Program-made: the position numbers and the translations under genes
In this document: one piece after another, positions 54,499 through 63,926 of the stretch
Position numbering within the stretch: the first letter of the stretch is position 1
How the letters are laid out: each line of letters begins with the position of its first letter
Notes under the pieces: generated by a model
The model's database searches: none
What the model was told of the DNA's origin: nothing
Seen by the model: the letters and a program-made list of their open reading frames with translations, nothing else
Source of the DNA: Croceibacterium atlanticum
GTDB taxonomy: Bacteria; Pseudomonadota; Alphaproteobacteria; Sphingomonadales; Sphingomonadaceae
Reading direction: 5' to 3'
NCBI RefSeq assembly: GCF_001008165.2
Contig: NZ_CP011452.2
Span: 744,001 to 808,000 of the forward strand
DNA length: 64,000 bases

Positions 54499-54546
54499 CC
54501 CTTTCTTTTCAGCAGCCGGAATTAAAATCCCCGGCTATTTGCCGGA

Positions 54547-57048
54547 TCAGAAGCCGAACAGGATCGAACCGCTGATGGCACGCGGAGCGCCAATCTGGAC
54601 ATTCGGGCCCGAATTATCGAGCGAACCGTCATATCCGCCGACATAGAACTCATCGAACAGGTTCGAGACGTTCAGCTGCAGCGCGATATCGCCGCCCAGC
54701 GGGCTCTGGCCCACGGTGTAGCGAAGATCGAGATCGACCACGGTGTAGCTGCCGGTCTTTGCACTGTGAATGTCGTTCACCCAGCGCGAGCCGGTGTGCT
54801 TCACCTGCGCGCCCAGATCGAATTCACCAAAGCTGACCTGCCCGCGGGCACCGAAGGAATAGGCTGGCGCACCACTCTCGCGATTACCGGCCGTGGGAAG
54901 GAACACGGGGAGTCCGTCGCCATCGACACCTTCCTGAATGTCGTCCTTGATTTCGGATTCGTTCAACGAACCGAAAACATAGAGCAACGTATTCGTGGTC
55001 GGGCGAATGGCAACCGATGCATCGATGCCGTATTTGTCGACCCGTCCAAGGTTCCGGTAAAGATATTCATCCAGAACCGGATCATAGGAAGTCGCAAGAC
55101 GATTGTTGTAGCGGGTGAACCAGCCTGCAATCTGCGCTTCCACGATGCCGGACTGATAACGGAAACCGAGGTCGAAACTGTCGGTGGTTTCCGGAACCGG
55201 CCGTGCTTCCGGCGTATAGTCCAGATAGAACGAATCATAGAGCGGATCCGTGCCGGGGACCGAAATGCCCTTGGCGTAGTTCGCGAACACTGATGCATCG
55301 GGGACAAAGAAGTAGGTGAAGCCTGCGCTCGGCAGCAGCTTGTCATACTTGTAGGTCCGCTTCTGCGGCGGTGCCGCGTTCGGATTCGCAGCTTCGTAAG
55401 CCGTCGTATCCTGGTTGCCCAGGCAATCGATATAACCCGACGCCGAAGTCGTATAGCAACGCTGGTCCAGCTTGCGCGTGAAGAACGGTGCGGCAAGCCC
55501 CAGAACGACCGTCAGATCATCTTCCAGGAAACGGCCACGATATTCACCCGCCACCTTGTTCAGGATGGCGAAGGACTTGCGATCACGCTTGTTGAGCGCA
55601 AACCCGTCCACCGTGAACAGCGGATCGTTGATCGGGAACACGTCCTGAATATCGCCATTGATGTCCGCCATGGAAGTCATGCCGGTCTGGCGATGGTTTG
55701 CGTGGTCCCAGGTATAGGCCAGGCGCACGCGATGCTGGTCGGAAATCTCGTAAGCCAACGAACCGATCACACCGAAACGATGCGTACGGGTCTGGCTGGG
55801 ATCGAAGCCGCTGACTTCGTCCAGCATGTCTCCGTCGCCGTTCAGATCGCGGCCGAAATAATAGCCACCCCGGATGAAGCCGGTATATTCGACACCATTG
55901 ATGGTGCGGGTACCTTCGAGGAGTTCCTCGTTACCGCCGCCATTCGCCTTCACATACTGGTAGCTCGGGTCCAGCGTGAGGATCAGGTTGTCAGCAAGCG
56001 TCAGGCGTGCCGAACCGCGGATATTGCCGGTGTTGGAAGGATTCCAGCGACGATCGAAATCGGCACCGCAACCATTCACGCCATCCGGATCGACATAGCC
56101 CGGAGCAGCAACTTCTGCCGGCGTTTCGAAAACCCCCGGCGAGCTTGTGATCGTGCAGGGATAGTTGATGTCGTAGAAGCGCGCTCTCTTCTCGCCGGCA
56201 TCAACCAGGTCCTGCAATTCGGTTGCGCGGTACTTCGATCCTGCGAAATTGTTGCGGTTTTCGTTGTAATGGCCGGAAATCGACAGGAAGTCGCCATTCG
56301 AGCCGAGATCCTGGAAAATGCGGCCGTTGAACTGCGTCTTCTGGATCTGGCCGTAATTGTTGAAGGCGTTGTCATACTTCGTATAGCTGCCCGACACGAA
56401 GGCGTAGGTGCCGAAGCCGGACAGATCGCCGGTGTCGATCATGCCGAAAGCGCGCTTGTAAGGGCGGCTGCCGGCGCCATCGGCAACCACGTCGCCATAG
56501 GAAAATGTCGCGGTGATGCCGAATTCGTCAGCCGGGCGGCGGGTACGGATGTTGATCGTACCACCCGCGGCGGAAGCAGTCGGGCTGTCGATATCGGTAA
56601 CGCCGAGATTCACGTTCACCGATTCCAGCACTTCGGAATCGACCTGCTGGTTGGTGTACATGGCGTAGTTGCCGGAATCGTTTAGCGGGATGCCGTCCAC
56701 GGTCTGCGAAACGCGGTCAGCGCCGAAACCACGAATGGTGAAGGAACCGCCGGACGAGCCCCAGGGATCGTTGTTCTGGAAGCTGACGCCCGGAACAAGA
56801 TTGACGATGTCGTTTACGGTCTGACCGGGACGCTGTTCGCGAATGACTTCCTGGTTGAGAACCTGCTTCGCCTTGGGCGTATCGGGGATTTCCACCCCGC
56901 CGACACCCAGCTGGAGAGCGCCGGTGACGATGATCGTATCTTCTTCGAAATCGAGCGCGCCGGTAGATTGAGCTGCGGCGGGCGATGCAAGCAGCGCAGC
57001 GGCCGCCATCGATGCCGAGCTGGCGGCCACTAGAAACCTGGTCTTCAT
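54547..57048 (-). CDS. TonB-dependent outer-membrane receptor
   Basis: An 833-residue protein with a signal peptide ending SPAAAQ. The TonB box is likely EDTIIVTG, and the plug domain carries VNDIVNLVPGVSFQN, GSFTIRGFGADRVSQTVDG and GGTINIRTRRP. The C-terminus ends in a beta-barrel strand with Phe (SGSILFGF). The ligand cannot be read from the sequence; vitamin, siderophore or nucleobase uptake are all possible. The ATG at 57046-57048 is used. It lies 244 bp downstream of the 2OG-oxygenase gene on the same strand. Confidence 0.92.
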   Translation of the reverse strand: MKTRFLVAASSASMAAAALLASPAAAQSTGALDFEEDTIIVTGALQLGVGGVEIPDTPKAKQVLNQEVIREQRPGQTVNDIVNLVPGVSFQNNDPWGSSGGSFTIRGFGADRVSQTVDGIPLNDSGNYAMYTNQQVDSEVLESVNVNLGVTDIDSPTASAAGGTINIRTRRPADEFGITATFSYGDVVADGAGSRPYKRAFGMIDTGDLSGFGTYAFVSGSYTKYDNAFNNYGQIQKTQFNGRIFQDLGSNGDFLSISGHYNENRNNFAGSKYRATELQDLVDAGEKRARFYDINYPCTITSSPGVFETPAEVAAPGYVDPDGVNGCGADFDRRWNPSNTGNIRGSARLTLADNLILTLDPSYQYVKANGGGNEELLEGTRTINGVEYTGFIRGGYYFGRDLNGDGDMLDEVSGFDPSQTRTHRFGVIGSLAYEISDQHRVRLAYTWDHANHRQTGMTSMADINGDIQDVFPINDPLFTVDGFALNKRDRKSFAILNKVAGEYRGRFLEDDLTVVLGLAAPFFTRKLDQRCYTTSASGYIDCLGNQDTTAYEAANPNAAPPQKRTYKYDKLLPSAGFTYFFVPDASVFANYAKGISVPGTDPLYDSFYLDYTPEARPVPETTDSFDLGFRYQSGIVEAQIAGWFTRYNNRLATSYDPVLDEYLYRNLGRVDKYGIDASVAIRPTTNTLLYVFGSLNESEIKDDIQEGVDGDGLPVFLPTAGNRESGAPAYSFGARGQVSFGEFDLGAQVKHTGSRWVNDIHSAKTGSYTVVDLDLRYTVGQSPLGGDIALQLNVSNLFDEFYVGGYDGSLDNSGPNVQIGAPRAISGSILFGF

Positions 57049-57292
57049 TTCGGAATGTTCCCTTGTTGATTCCCTGACGTGGCGCTTGCGTATGGACCGC
57101 CGGAGACTCAACAGTGTCAGGCCGATGACAATATGGTTACAGCCGCGACCAAGCCTCCAAGAGGGCCAGTGAGACGACCTTTAACCCTTGAATTCACGCG
57201 CCTTTTTACCCGCTGTTGCCGCATCGCAACATAGCGGGAGAAGTTTATTGCGGTGCAAAACTCACGAAGGTGCGAGCGGTTCCCGCAGGGGT

Positions 57293-58219
57293 TCAGACCA
57301 GATTGATCTCGCGCAGGCGCTGCATCAGGTAATCATGCGCCGTTATTGGCGCCTCCACCTCGTGCTCCCGCCCTTCTTCGACGCATTGGCTCAGTGCGCG
57401 GATTTCAAAGTCGGGCCGGAAGTGGAGGAAGAAGGGCATGGAATAGCGTGATCGACGCGCAGCCTCGCCGACAGGGTTGACCACGCGATGGGTCGTGGAC
57501 CGCATCACGCCATTGGTCAGGCGCTGCAACATGTCGCCAATATTCACTGCCAGCGCACCTTCGGGCGGCGCGACCGAAAGCCATTTTCCTTCCCGCGAAA
57601 GCAATTGAAGCCCGGATTCCTCGGCACCCAACAACAGGGTGATCGTGTTGATATCTTCATGCGCGGCGGCCCGGATCGCGCCATCGGCGGATTCCGGCAC
57701 GGGCGGGTAATGCAGCAGCCGCATTACCGAATTGCCATTCTCCACCGTCGGATCGAAAAAGTCCTCCTCCAGCCCGAGATGCAGCGCAATTGCCGACAAT
57801 ATGCGGCGGCCGGTGGTTTCAAAGGCCAGGAACAGTTCCTCGAACGTTTGCTGGAAACCTTCGATCTCCTGCGGCCAGACATTGGGCGGCATGAATTCTT
57901 CCAGCGGATCGCCTGGCGGCAGGCTGCGGCCGACATGCCAGAATTCCTTCAGATCGTTGATCTGGGCATCCTTCGCCCGTTCCGTACCGAAGGGAGTATA
58001 GCCGCGCGCACCGCCCATCCCGGCCAGGTGATATTGCCGCTTCACATCTTCCGGCAACGCGAAGAACTGCCTGGACAGATCCCATGCACGGGCAATCAGA
58101 TCAGGCGCAATGGGATGGTCGCGCACGATCGCGAAACCATATTCGGTGAAGGAACGGCCCAGCTCATCCGAAAAATCGGCGAGCGGACGGGTGAGGGATA
58201 CGGATGCGACTTCGGTCAT
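57293..58219 (-). CDS. 2-oxoglutarate/Fe(II) oxygenase, isopenicillin N synthase family
   Basis: A 308-residue non-haem iron oxygenase. The iron ligands H187-D189-H244 (AAHEDINTIT ... STTHRVVNP) and the RxS motif (R258-S260) for 2-oxoglutarate are present, with the N-terminal DIOX region (REHPIAPDLIARAW-like) before them. The reaction is unknown; relatives include thymine 7-hydroxylase. The gene follows the nucleoside transporter by 9 bp, suggesting they act on the same compound (inference). Confidence 0.88.
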   Translation of the reverse strand: MTEVASVSLTRPLADFSDELGRSFTEYGFAIVRDHPIAPDLIARAWDLSRQFFALPEDVKRQYHLAGMGGARGYTPFGTERAKDAQINDLKEFWHVGRSLPPGDPLEEFMPPNVWPQEIEGFQQTFEELFLAFETTGRRILSAIALHLGLEEDFFDPTVENGNSVMRLLHYPPVPESADGAIRAAAHEDINTITLLLGAEESGLQLLSREGKWLSVAPPEGALAVNIGDMLQRLTNGVMRSTTHRVVNPVGEAARRSRYSMPFFLHFRPDFEIRALSQCVEEGREHEVEAPITAHDYLMQRLREINLV

Positions 58220-58228
58220 GGCCGCCGC

Positions 58229-59548
58229 TTACACCTGCAGGAAGAGTCCCGCCAGAGCCGCGCTCATCAGATTGGCCAGCGAACCGGCAGCCAGGGCACG
58301 AAGGCCCAATTTGGCGATAACGGGCCGCTGGTTGGGGGCCAGCCCACCCGTGACCGCCATCTGAATCGCGATCGAGCTGAAATTGGCAAAACCGCACAAT
58401 GCGAAAGTGACAATGGCCCGCGAACGATCGCCCAGAGCCGACGCGTTCACCATGTCCAGTTCGATGAAGGCGACGAATTCGTTCAACACCACCTTGGTGC
58501 CGAACAATCCGCCAGCATAACCTGCTTCGCCCCACGGCACGCCGATCAGGAACATGATCGGGGCAAAAATCCAGCCAAGGATCTGCTGGAAGGACAGGGC
58601 CGGATAACCGAACCATCCCCCCACAGCGCCCAGCAACCCGTTGGCCAGCGCCACCAGTGCAACGAATGCCAGCAACATGGCGCCAACCGCCACGGCCAGC
58701 TTCACGCCGGTCTGCGCGCCCTGCGCCGCCGCTTCGATGATATTGGCCGGAACTTTGCCATCCTCGAACGTCTCGGCGACTTCGACTTCATGCGGTTTTT
58801 CGCCTTCGGTCAGCGCCGCGGGGCCTTCCGCGCTGATGCGCGACCGCGGCAGCACGATCTCGCCGTTCTCGTCCACATATTGGCCCGGCGTATCGGGCAT
58901 GATCAGCTTGGCCATCAGGATGCCGCCCGGCGCGGACATGAAGGTCGCCGCCAGTAGAAAGGGCAGATATTCACGCCCCAGCACCCCGGCATAGGCGGCC
59001 AGGATCGTGCCCGCGACACCAGCCATCCCCACTGTCATCAATGTGAAGAGTTGCGACGGTTTGAGCGCCGCCAGATATGGCCGCACCACAAGCGGGCTTT
59101 CCGACTGGCCGACAAAGATATTCGCCGCCGCCCCGAGCGATTCGACCCGCGTGATGCCGGTGATCCAGGCTATCGCCCCGCCCAGCCAGCGCACCACGCG
59201 CTGCATCACACCCAGATAATAGAAGATCGACACCAGCGAAGCGAAGAAGATGATGACCGGCAGGGCGGAGATCACGAAAGTGCCGGACAGCGGGTTGCTT
59301 TCCGCCGAACCGAACAGGAATTCCGTCCCCGCATTGGCATAGGACAGCAGCGCCGAAACACCATCAGAAAGCCCACGAATTGCCGCCCTGCCCCACGGCA
59401 CGCGGAGCACGAACAGCGCCATGCCGGCCTGCAGGCCGAATGCCGCCAGCACCACCCGGAGGCGGATATTGCGGCGATCGGTGGAAATGAGGACGGCGAT
59501 CGCGATGATCGCAGCAATGCCTAACAGGCTGGTCAGTGCTTCGGGCAT
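58229..59548 (-). CDS. Concentrative nucleoside transporter (NupC/CNT family)
   Basis: A 439-residue inner-membrane cation/nucleoside symporter with about 9-10 hydrophobic helices. The CNT hallmark GQSESPLVVRPY (residues about 145-157) and the conserved PWGEAGYAGGLFGTKVVLNEFVAF are visible, with FALCGFANFSSIAIQM near the end. A cytoplasmic insert of about 40 residues lies before the second half. It is the first gene of a probable two-gene operon with the oxygenase. Confidence 0.92.
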   Translation of the reverse strand: MPEALTSLLGIAAIIAIAVLISTDRRNIRLRVVLAAFGLQAGMALFVLRVPWGRAAIRGLSDGVSALLSYANAGTEFLFGSAESNPLSGTFVISALPVIIFFASLVSIFYYLGVMQRVVRWLGGAIAWITGITRVESLGAAANIFVGQSESPLVVRPYLAALKPSQLFTLMTVGMAGVAGTILAAYAGVLGREYLPFLLAATFMSAPGGILMAKLIMPDTPGQYVDENGEIVLPRSRISAEGPAALTEGEKPHEVEVAETFEDGKVPANIIEAAAQGAQTGVKLAVAVGAMLLAFVALVALANGLLGAVGGWFGYPALSFQQILGWIFAPIMFLIGVPWGEAGYAGGLFGTKVVLNEFVAFIELDMVNASALGDRSRAIVTFALCGFANFSSIAIQMAVTGGLAPNQRPVIAKLGLRALAAGSLANLMSAALAGLFLQV

Positions 59549-59679
59549 AGAGGCAGGAATGTGGGGAAAGTCCGGTGCTGGAAAGGAATTAGGTTATTGA
59601 AGCAAAAGCCGACTGCGCTCAAGCAGGCTTCTCCGATTTGTCACACACTCCCCTCCCCGCAGCGAAAGTTCCCTATCCA

Positions 59680-60351
59680 ATGTCCGGCCAGCACCCGACA
59701 CATATGATGACCGCCAGCCTGCCCAAGGCCCTGTATGTATTCACGGCTTTCTACGGGGGCATGGTCTGCATCGCCGGTGTCCTGGGCGCGAAGCAGGTGG
59801 CGCTCGGCCCGCTGGCGGTGGAAGCAGGCATTTTCCCCTTCCTGCTATTGGTGGCGATTTCCAGCACCGTTTCAGCGCATTATGGCAAGGCGGTGGCCGA
59901 TCTTCTGGTTCGGTTCGGCTTTGTGCCGCTGATAATCGCGATCCTGCTCACTTTCCTCGTGATCCAGTTGCCCACGGATCCCGGCATGTACGAACCGGCC
60001 AAGGAAGCCTTCCCCATCATCCTGGGGCAGAGCTGGCGCCTGATGGCCGCGGGCATCCTCGCCTATGGCGTATCGATGACTCTTAACGTCTATCTGTTCG
60101 ACAGGCTGGGAAAGATCGGCTCACGCTTTGTAGCCGTGCGCGGCGCGGTGGCCTCGCTGATCAGCCAGGTGGTCGACACGCTCGTCTTCATCACCGTGTC
60201 ATTCTACGGCGTCCGTCCGATATCGCAGCTGATCGCGGGACAGGCGCTGGCGAAGGTGGTTCTTTCGATCGTGCTCGTGCCGCTGCTGATCCGCGCCTTT
60301 CTGGCGATCGCGCGCAAGATCGATGGCAGCGGTGAGGCCGCTGCCGCCTGA
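59680..60351 (+). CDS. Queuosine precursor transporter (YhhQ/VUT family)
   Basis: A 223-residue membrane protein with about six helices and the family look of the queuosine-precursor transporters: IAGVLGAKQVALG near the first helix, YLFDRLGKIG and RGAVASLISQVVDTLVFI in the middle. It imports queuine or preQ0/preQ1. The start is uncertain: ATG 59680 is preferred, with another ATG at 59704. It is divergent from the nucleoside transporter. Confidence 0.8.
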   Translation: MSGQHPTHMMTASLPKALYVFTAFYGGMVCIAGVLGAKQVALGPLAVEAGIFPFLLLVAISSTVSAHYGKAVADLLVRFGFVPLIIAILLTFLVIQLPTDPGMYEPAKEAFPIILGQSWRLMAAGILAYGVSMTLNVYLFDRLGKIGSRFVAVRGAVASLISQVVDTLVFITVSFYGVRPISQLIAGQALAKVVLSIVLVPLLIRAFLAIARKIDGSGEAAAA

Positions 60352-60376
60352 ACGGCCATTATCGATTTGTCGGTAA

Positions 60377-60393
60377 TGGTAGCGGAGGAGGGA
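60377..60393. other. tRNA-3'-end-like sequence; possible attachment-site core
   Basis: The plus strand reads TGGTAGCGGAGGAGGGA, i.e. on the minus strand ...TCCCTCCTCCGCTACCA, the form of a T-stem/acceptor end plus CCA of a tRNA. No tRNA body is attached. It lies just where conserved chromosomal genes stop and accessory DNA begins, so it may be an integration-site remnant. Confidence 0.35.
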
Positions 60394-60606
60394 TCCATGG
60401 ATGCCAGTTATCCAATTGATAATTTAGGATACATTTAGAGGAGACCCCAGAAATACCCCCTTCACTACCCCCAATATGGGGTTTTACGATAAGACAATTC
60501 AGGGATCGGACGAGCTGAGTTCAGACACCATTTGACCAAGTGATTTTTGTCTCTTCAAAGGTCAGAAACGAGTCAGAGTCGCTGCTCTTCGCACAGCGTC
60601 GGATCA

Positions 60607-61379
60607 TTAGGCCGTAGACTCATTAGTTGCGATCCATAACCGTGCTGAGAAGAGCTTAATGGCAGCGAGGAAGTTATCGGCGCGTTTGTCGTAGCGTGTC
60701 GCCAAGCCTCTGGCGTGTTTGAGTTTTCCGAAGAAGCGCTCGATCAGGTTGCGATAGCGGTAGAGGAAGGCGCTGAAGGCGAAGCCCTTTCGTCGATTAC
60801 GCTTTGCCGGGATGTTGGCGAAGCCGCCGTTGCTTTCGATCCGTGCGCGGATAGCATCGCTGTCATAGGCCTTGTCAGCCAGGAAAGTGCTGCCGGGTGG
60901 TACGACATCAAGCAGCGCTACAGCCTCGCGGCAATCGCTGGCTTGTCCTTCCGACAGATGCAGGCCGACCGGTAAACCCCGGCCATCAACCAGCGCATGG
61001 ATCTTGGTAGTCAGGCCGCCCCGGGAACGTCCCATGCAGCGATTGGGGGCCCCCTTTTTAGGGTCGCACCATGCTGGTGGACCCGGATCGAGGAACTGTC
61101 GATCATGACCAGTTCGCCATCGAAAGCGGCGCTGACGGAGGACAGAAGCCGGTCCCATACGCCAGCTTTGCGCCAACGCACGAAACGGTTGTAGCACGTC
61201 GTGTATGGCCCATAGCGCTCCGGGATATCCGCCCAGGGGCTGCCTGTGCGAAACCGCCACAATATCCCATTGATCACCCGACGATCATCAACACGCGGAA
61301 CACCGCGCACCTTGTTCGGCAACAACGGCTCGATCACCGACCACTCGAAATCCGTAAGCTCAAATCTGCGACGGCTCAT
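60607..61379 (-). CDS. IS5-family transposase (two frames, probable programmed -1 frameshift)
   Basis: A DDE transposase read in two frames. The first frame starts at the ATG 61377-61379 (AAGGAG upstream) and reads SRRRFELTDFEWSVIEPLLP, ending at about 61011. The second frame supplies GGLTTKIHALVDGRGLP, DKAYDSDA and ERFFGKLKHARGLATRYDKRA. The frames meet at an A-run (minus-strand AAAAAGGGGG, 61050-61059), where a -1 slip joins them into a 257-residue protein. The D-D-E pattern (MIDSS, DKAYDS, ERFFGKLK) appears complete. Confidence 0.88.
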
Positions 61380-61449
61380 CCAAGGCTCCTTCAAATGCCT
61401 TGAATCAATCCAATCTACATCTCGCAAGCCAGTTTATGAGTTTACCACC
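60610..61449 (-). mobile_element. IS5-family insertion sequence, complete
   Basis: 840 bp bounded by imperfect terminal inverted repeats: GGCCGTAGACTCATTAGTTG at the left and, inverted, GGTGGTAAACTCATAAACTG at the right (about 14 of 20 positions match). A TA dinucleotide lies on both sides (60608-60609 and 61450-61451), consistent with a 2-bp target duplication. The transposase stop codon is completed by the left TA. Confidence 0.75.
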
Positions 61450-62289
61450 TAGGAGACCTGTGCGCGGGTGGACGTAGACCATTGGAGTAGAGCGTTTTTT
61501 GATCCTACGGCGGTGGAATAGAGGAACCACGCCCCGCGTTCCTTGAGGATCGCGTTGGCCTTCTCGCTCTTGTGGCTGGAGAGGTTGTCGAGGATCACCA
61601 TGTCGCCCGGCTTGAGCGTGGGAGCGAGTTGGGTCTCGACCCAGGCCTCGAAGATTTGACGGTTCATCGGACGGTCGATCACCCAGGGCGCGGTCAGGCC
61701 ATCGTGGCGCAGCGCGGCGATGAAGGTCTGGGTGCCCCAGTGACCGAACGGAGCCTTCATCCTCAGCCGCTGGCCTCGGCGCGCGCGACCCCGCAGGCGG
61801 GTCATCTTGGTGGTGGTGCCGGTCTCGTCGACGAACACCAGCCGTTCCGGGCGGCGGCGCATCCACGGCTGGCGATGGTCACGCCAGACCCGCCGCGCAC
61901 GCACGATGTCAGCGCGATCGGTCTCGCTGGCCAGCAGAGTTTTTTTTGACAGTAAAACCTGCCGCCTTGAGCAGGCGCAGCACCGAGGTGTGATGCACGC
62001 TCACCCCATGTTCGCTCGCCAGCCGCTCGGTCAGTTCGCACAGGGTCAGCTCACCATCCGCCTCGACCCAGCCGATCACCATCTCGCGGTAGGCGCCCAG
62101 CTTGCCGCTGCCCGCAGGTCGACCCTGTTTGGCAGGCGCCACCGACCCGGTCTGCGCCTGGCGCTGCGCCAGCCTGACCGCCGTCGCCGCGCTCGCCCCA
62201 AAACGCCGCGCCGCTGCCCGTCGCGAACCACCCTCAGCAATCGCCGCATAAATACGGACACGAAGATCAGAAGAATGCGCTCTGCCCAT
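61449..62289 (-). pseudogene. IS630-family transposase, truncated C-terminus
   Basis: Starts at the ATG at 62289 with GGAGGTGG upstream and has an HTH N-terminal half (GRAHSSDLRVRIYAAIAEGG, ending at a stop in the first frame). At an A8 run (61940-61947) the frame shifts by -1 into the DDE half (VFVDETGTTTKMTRLRG, GDMVILDNLSSHKS). The usual third acidic block (SPDLNPIE-like) is missing: after ERGAWFLY the sequence turns to VGSKNALLQWS, so about 80-90 residues appear deleted. It should not be able to transpose by itself. Confidence 0.85.
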
Positions 62290-62366
62290 GATCCACCTCC
62301 AAGGAGGAGGAATCACAAATCGACCCGCCAAGGAAACCTTCGATTCAGGTTATCCGCAGAACGCTC
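61490..62366 (-). mobile_element. IS630-family element with internal deletion
   Basis: Both ends carry a matching terminal repeat (TAGAGCGTT... at 61488 and, inverted, at 62368) and a flanking TA, the mariner/IS630 target. The element is about 877 bp, shorter than a full copy, and lacks the 3' end of the transposase gene. It is 40 bp from the IS5-family element. Confidence 0.7.
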
Positions 62367-62412
62367 TAGACATGGACTGCGACAGGGTCACGAGATCGCT
62401 TCTTGCCTCCCT

Positions 62413-63351
62413 TCAAAGTCGATGAAGGTGTGCAGCAAGACGCTCCAGCAGCACTGCCATAGAAGGTTGATCATCATAATAGAGAGCACTTGTACTCCGG
62501 TATGCAGCTTCGAACCGTGATCGCGTCTCCGGATCGGAAAGCAGGAACGCTTCATTCCGTATAAGTTGCTTTTCGTCGGCCGCCGGGAAGCGAGCTTCCT
62601 TGTGTGCAAGGTAAGCTCTGCTGCCTATGAATGCTTGGACATCGGGATCCTCAAGAAGGCAATAGACATCATAATAATGCCGCAGAAAGTTTTGCGGCAT
62701 CTCGCCGGTTTCCCCTTGCCGGCGAAACTTGGTTGAGATTGTCTGGAGCTTCTCGACGAGAGTGTACCCTGGCTCATAGCACGGCACGTCGACTGCCCGG
62801 TTGTCAGTAATATCCGGAACGCCGCTGGCGGCAGCCATATCATAGGCTCAAGATGAAATCAGACACGGTCGATTTGGAGAGACCTGATCGAAGCCTGCCT
62901 CAAGCAGAATACCCGACTTTATGCCTGCGGGAAGATGGTTGAGTTCGGGATAGAGCAAGCGAATGCCAGCACTCCGCAGTCGCTCGTCGTCGAAATTGTG
63001 ATCGCGCTCCGCTGTGAGGAAGCCCGGAATGCTCAACCGAGGCGGCAGGCTATCATAGAACTGCCGCCGCTCATCGACATGGATCCGCTTGTTCTGGTTC
63101 CTTCCTGTCGGGAGTTCACTATCGGGATGGATAAGAATGTCGATGTCTTCGGAAAAGCGGTGGATCAGGCGGAAGCCCTTTGACAGCGAGGTGCCGCCCT
63201 TGAGCTCGAAGCCAAAACCCAACTGCTGCAAACCCCAGATACCATGCATGATCCAATAGTCTTTTTCGACTAGGCTTGGGTCGATTGCGTGGTTTCGGGC
63301 AGTCACGGCAATCAGATCGCCGAAATCAGGCAAGTTGTGCAGCAGCGTCAT
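62413..63351 (-). pseudogene. abiEii: AbiEii-family nucleotidyltransferase toxin with in-frame stop
   Basis: A 312-codon frame interrupted only by TGA at 62848-62850 (codon 168). The upstream part has the NTase motifs KGGTSLSKGF and FSEDIDILI (residues 51-74). The downstream part, in the same frame, has AYDMAAASGVP, the conserved Lys of VEKLQTIS and FLRHYYDVYCLL. The stop replaces what is normally a Trp codon (TGG to TGA), in ISS-stop-AYDM. The start overlaps AbiEi by ATGA. It is either dead by nonsense mutation or, less likely, read through. A truncated N-terminal product could still be made. Confidence 0.85.
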
Positions 63352-63926
63352 GTGCTGTGCAGCACAGGCGACAATAACCGCTCCGCTCGAGCCGAGCCAA
63401 AGTCGCGGACGGCCCGTGCCAGGCGTTTGCGATCCATTCCTCGCGCGCGCGCTAAGGCTTTAGGCAAGATGCTGGATGCATCTTCAGGCAGCCGCTCGAG
63501 GTTATGAAGCAGGTCTACGAGCAAGACCTCCTCGGTCAGATGAGCCGGTAAGGTGGCGCGCATACGAAAATCATACTCGCGACCATCGAGCTTGAAGCGC
63601 CCATGCCGCTTGTGGTTGTAGACGACCGGCACGTTGTGAAGCTGCGTGGTGCCCACACCTAGGCCATTGTAGGCATTGGGCGACACCATGAGAAAACGTT
63701 CATCCCCAAGGAACCTCCCCACCAGTTTCTCCGGCTTTGCCGGAGCATTACCAAAGCGGGTCCGGCGCGGCGCCATGTACAGACCGTTCGCCACCTTCTC
63801 AAGGCGTCCTTTCGCGACAAGCTGACGCAGATGCCGGTCAACGGCAGTTGACCAGCGTGCAAGATCTTTACGCCGGTAAACTTGCCCTGGTCGCAATTTT
63901 CGCGCGAGTTCCGTCACTGCCGACAC
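63348..63926 (-). CDS. abiEi: AbiEi-like antitoxin/repressor of a type IV toxin-antitoxin system
   Basis: A 192-residue protein with an N-terminal winged helix (YRRKDLARWSTAVDRHLRQL, GRLEKVANGLYMAP) and an antitoxin C-terminal domain. The GTG at 63924-63926 is preferred because AAAGGAG stands 7 nt before it; the frame is open to the window edge (63998), so a longer form cannot be excluded. It overlaps the toxin gene by 4 bp. In AbiE systems this protein represses its own promoter and counteracts the toxin. Confidence 0.8.
   Translation of the reverse strand: MSAVTELARKLRPGQVYRRKDLARWSTAVDRHLRQLVAKGRLEKVANGLYMAPRRTRFGNAPAKPEKLVGRFLGDERFLMVSPNAYNGLGVGTTQLHNVPVVYNHKRHGRFKLDGREYDFRMRATLPAHLTEEVLLVDLLHNLERLPEDASSILPKALARARGMDRKRLARAVRDFGSARAERLLSPVLHST

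Noticed and set aside
59549-59679. preQ1 riboswitch before the queuosine precursor transporter
   Set aside because: No hairpin with the A-rich tail typical of preQ1-I was recognised.
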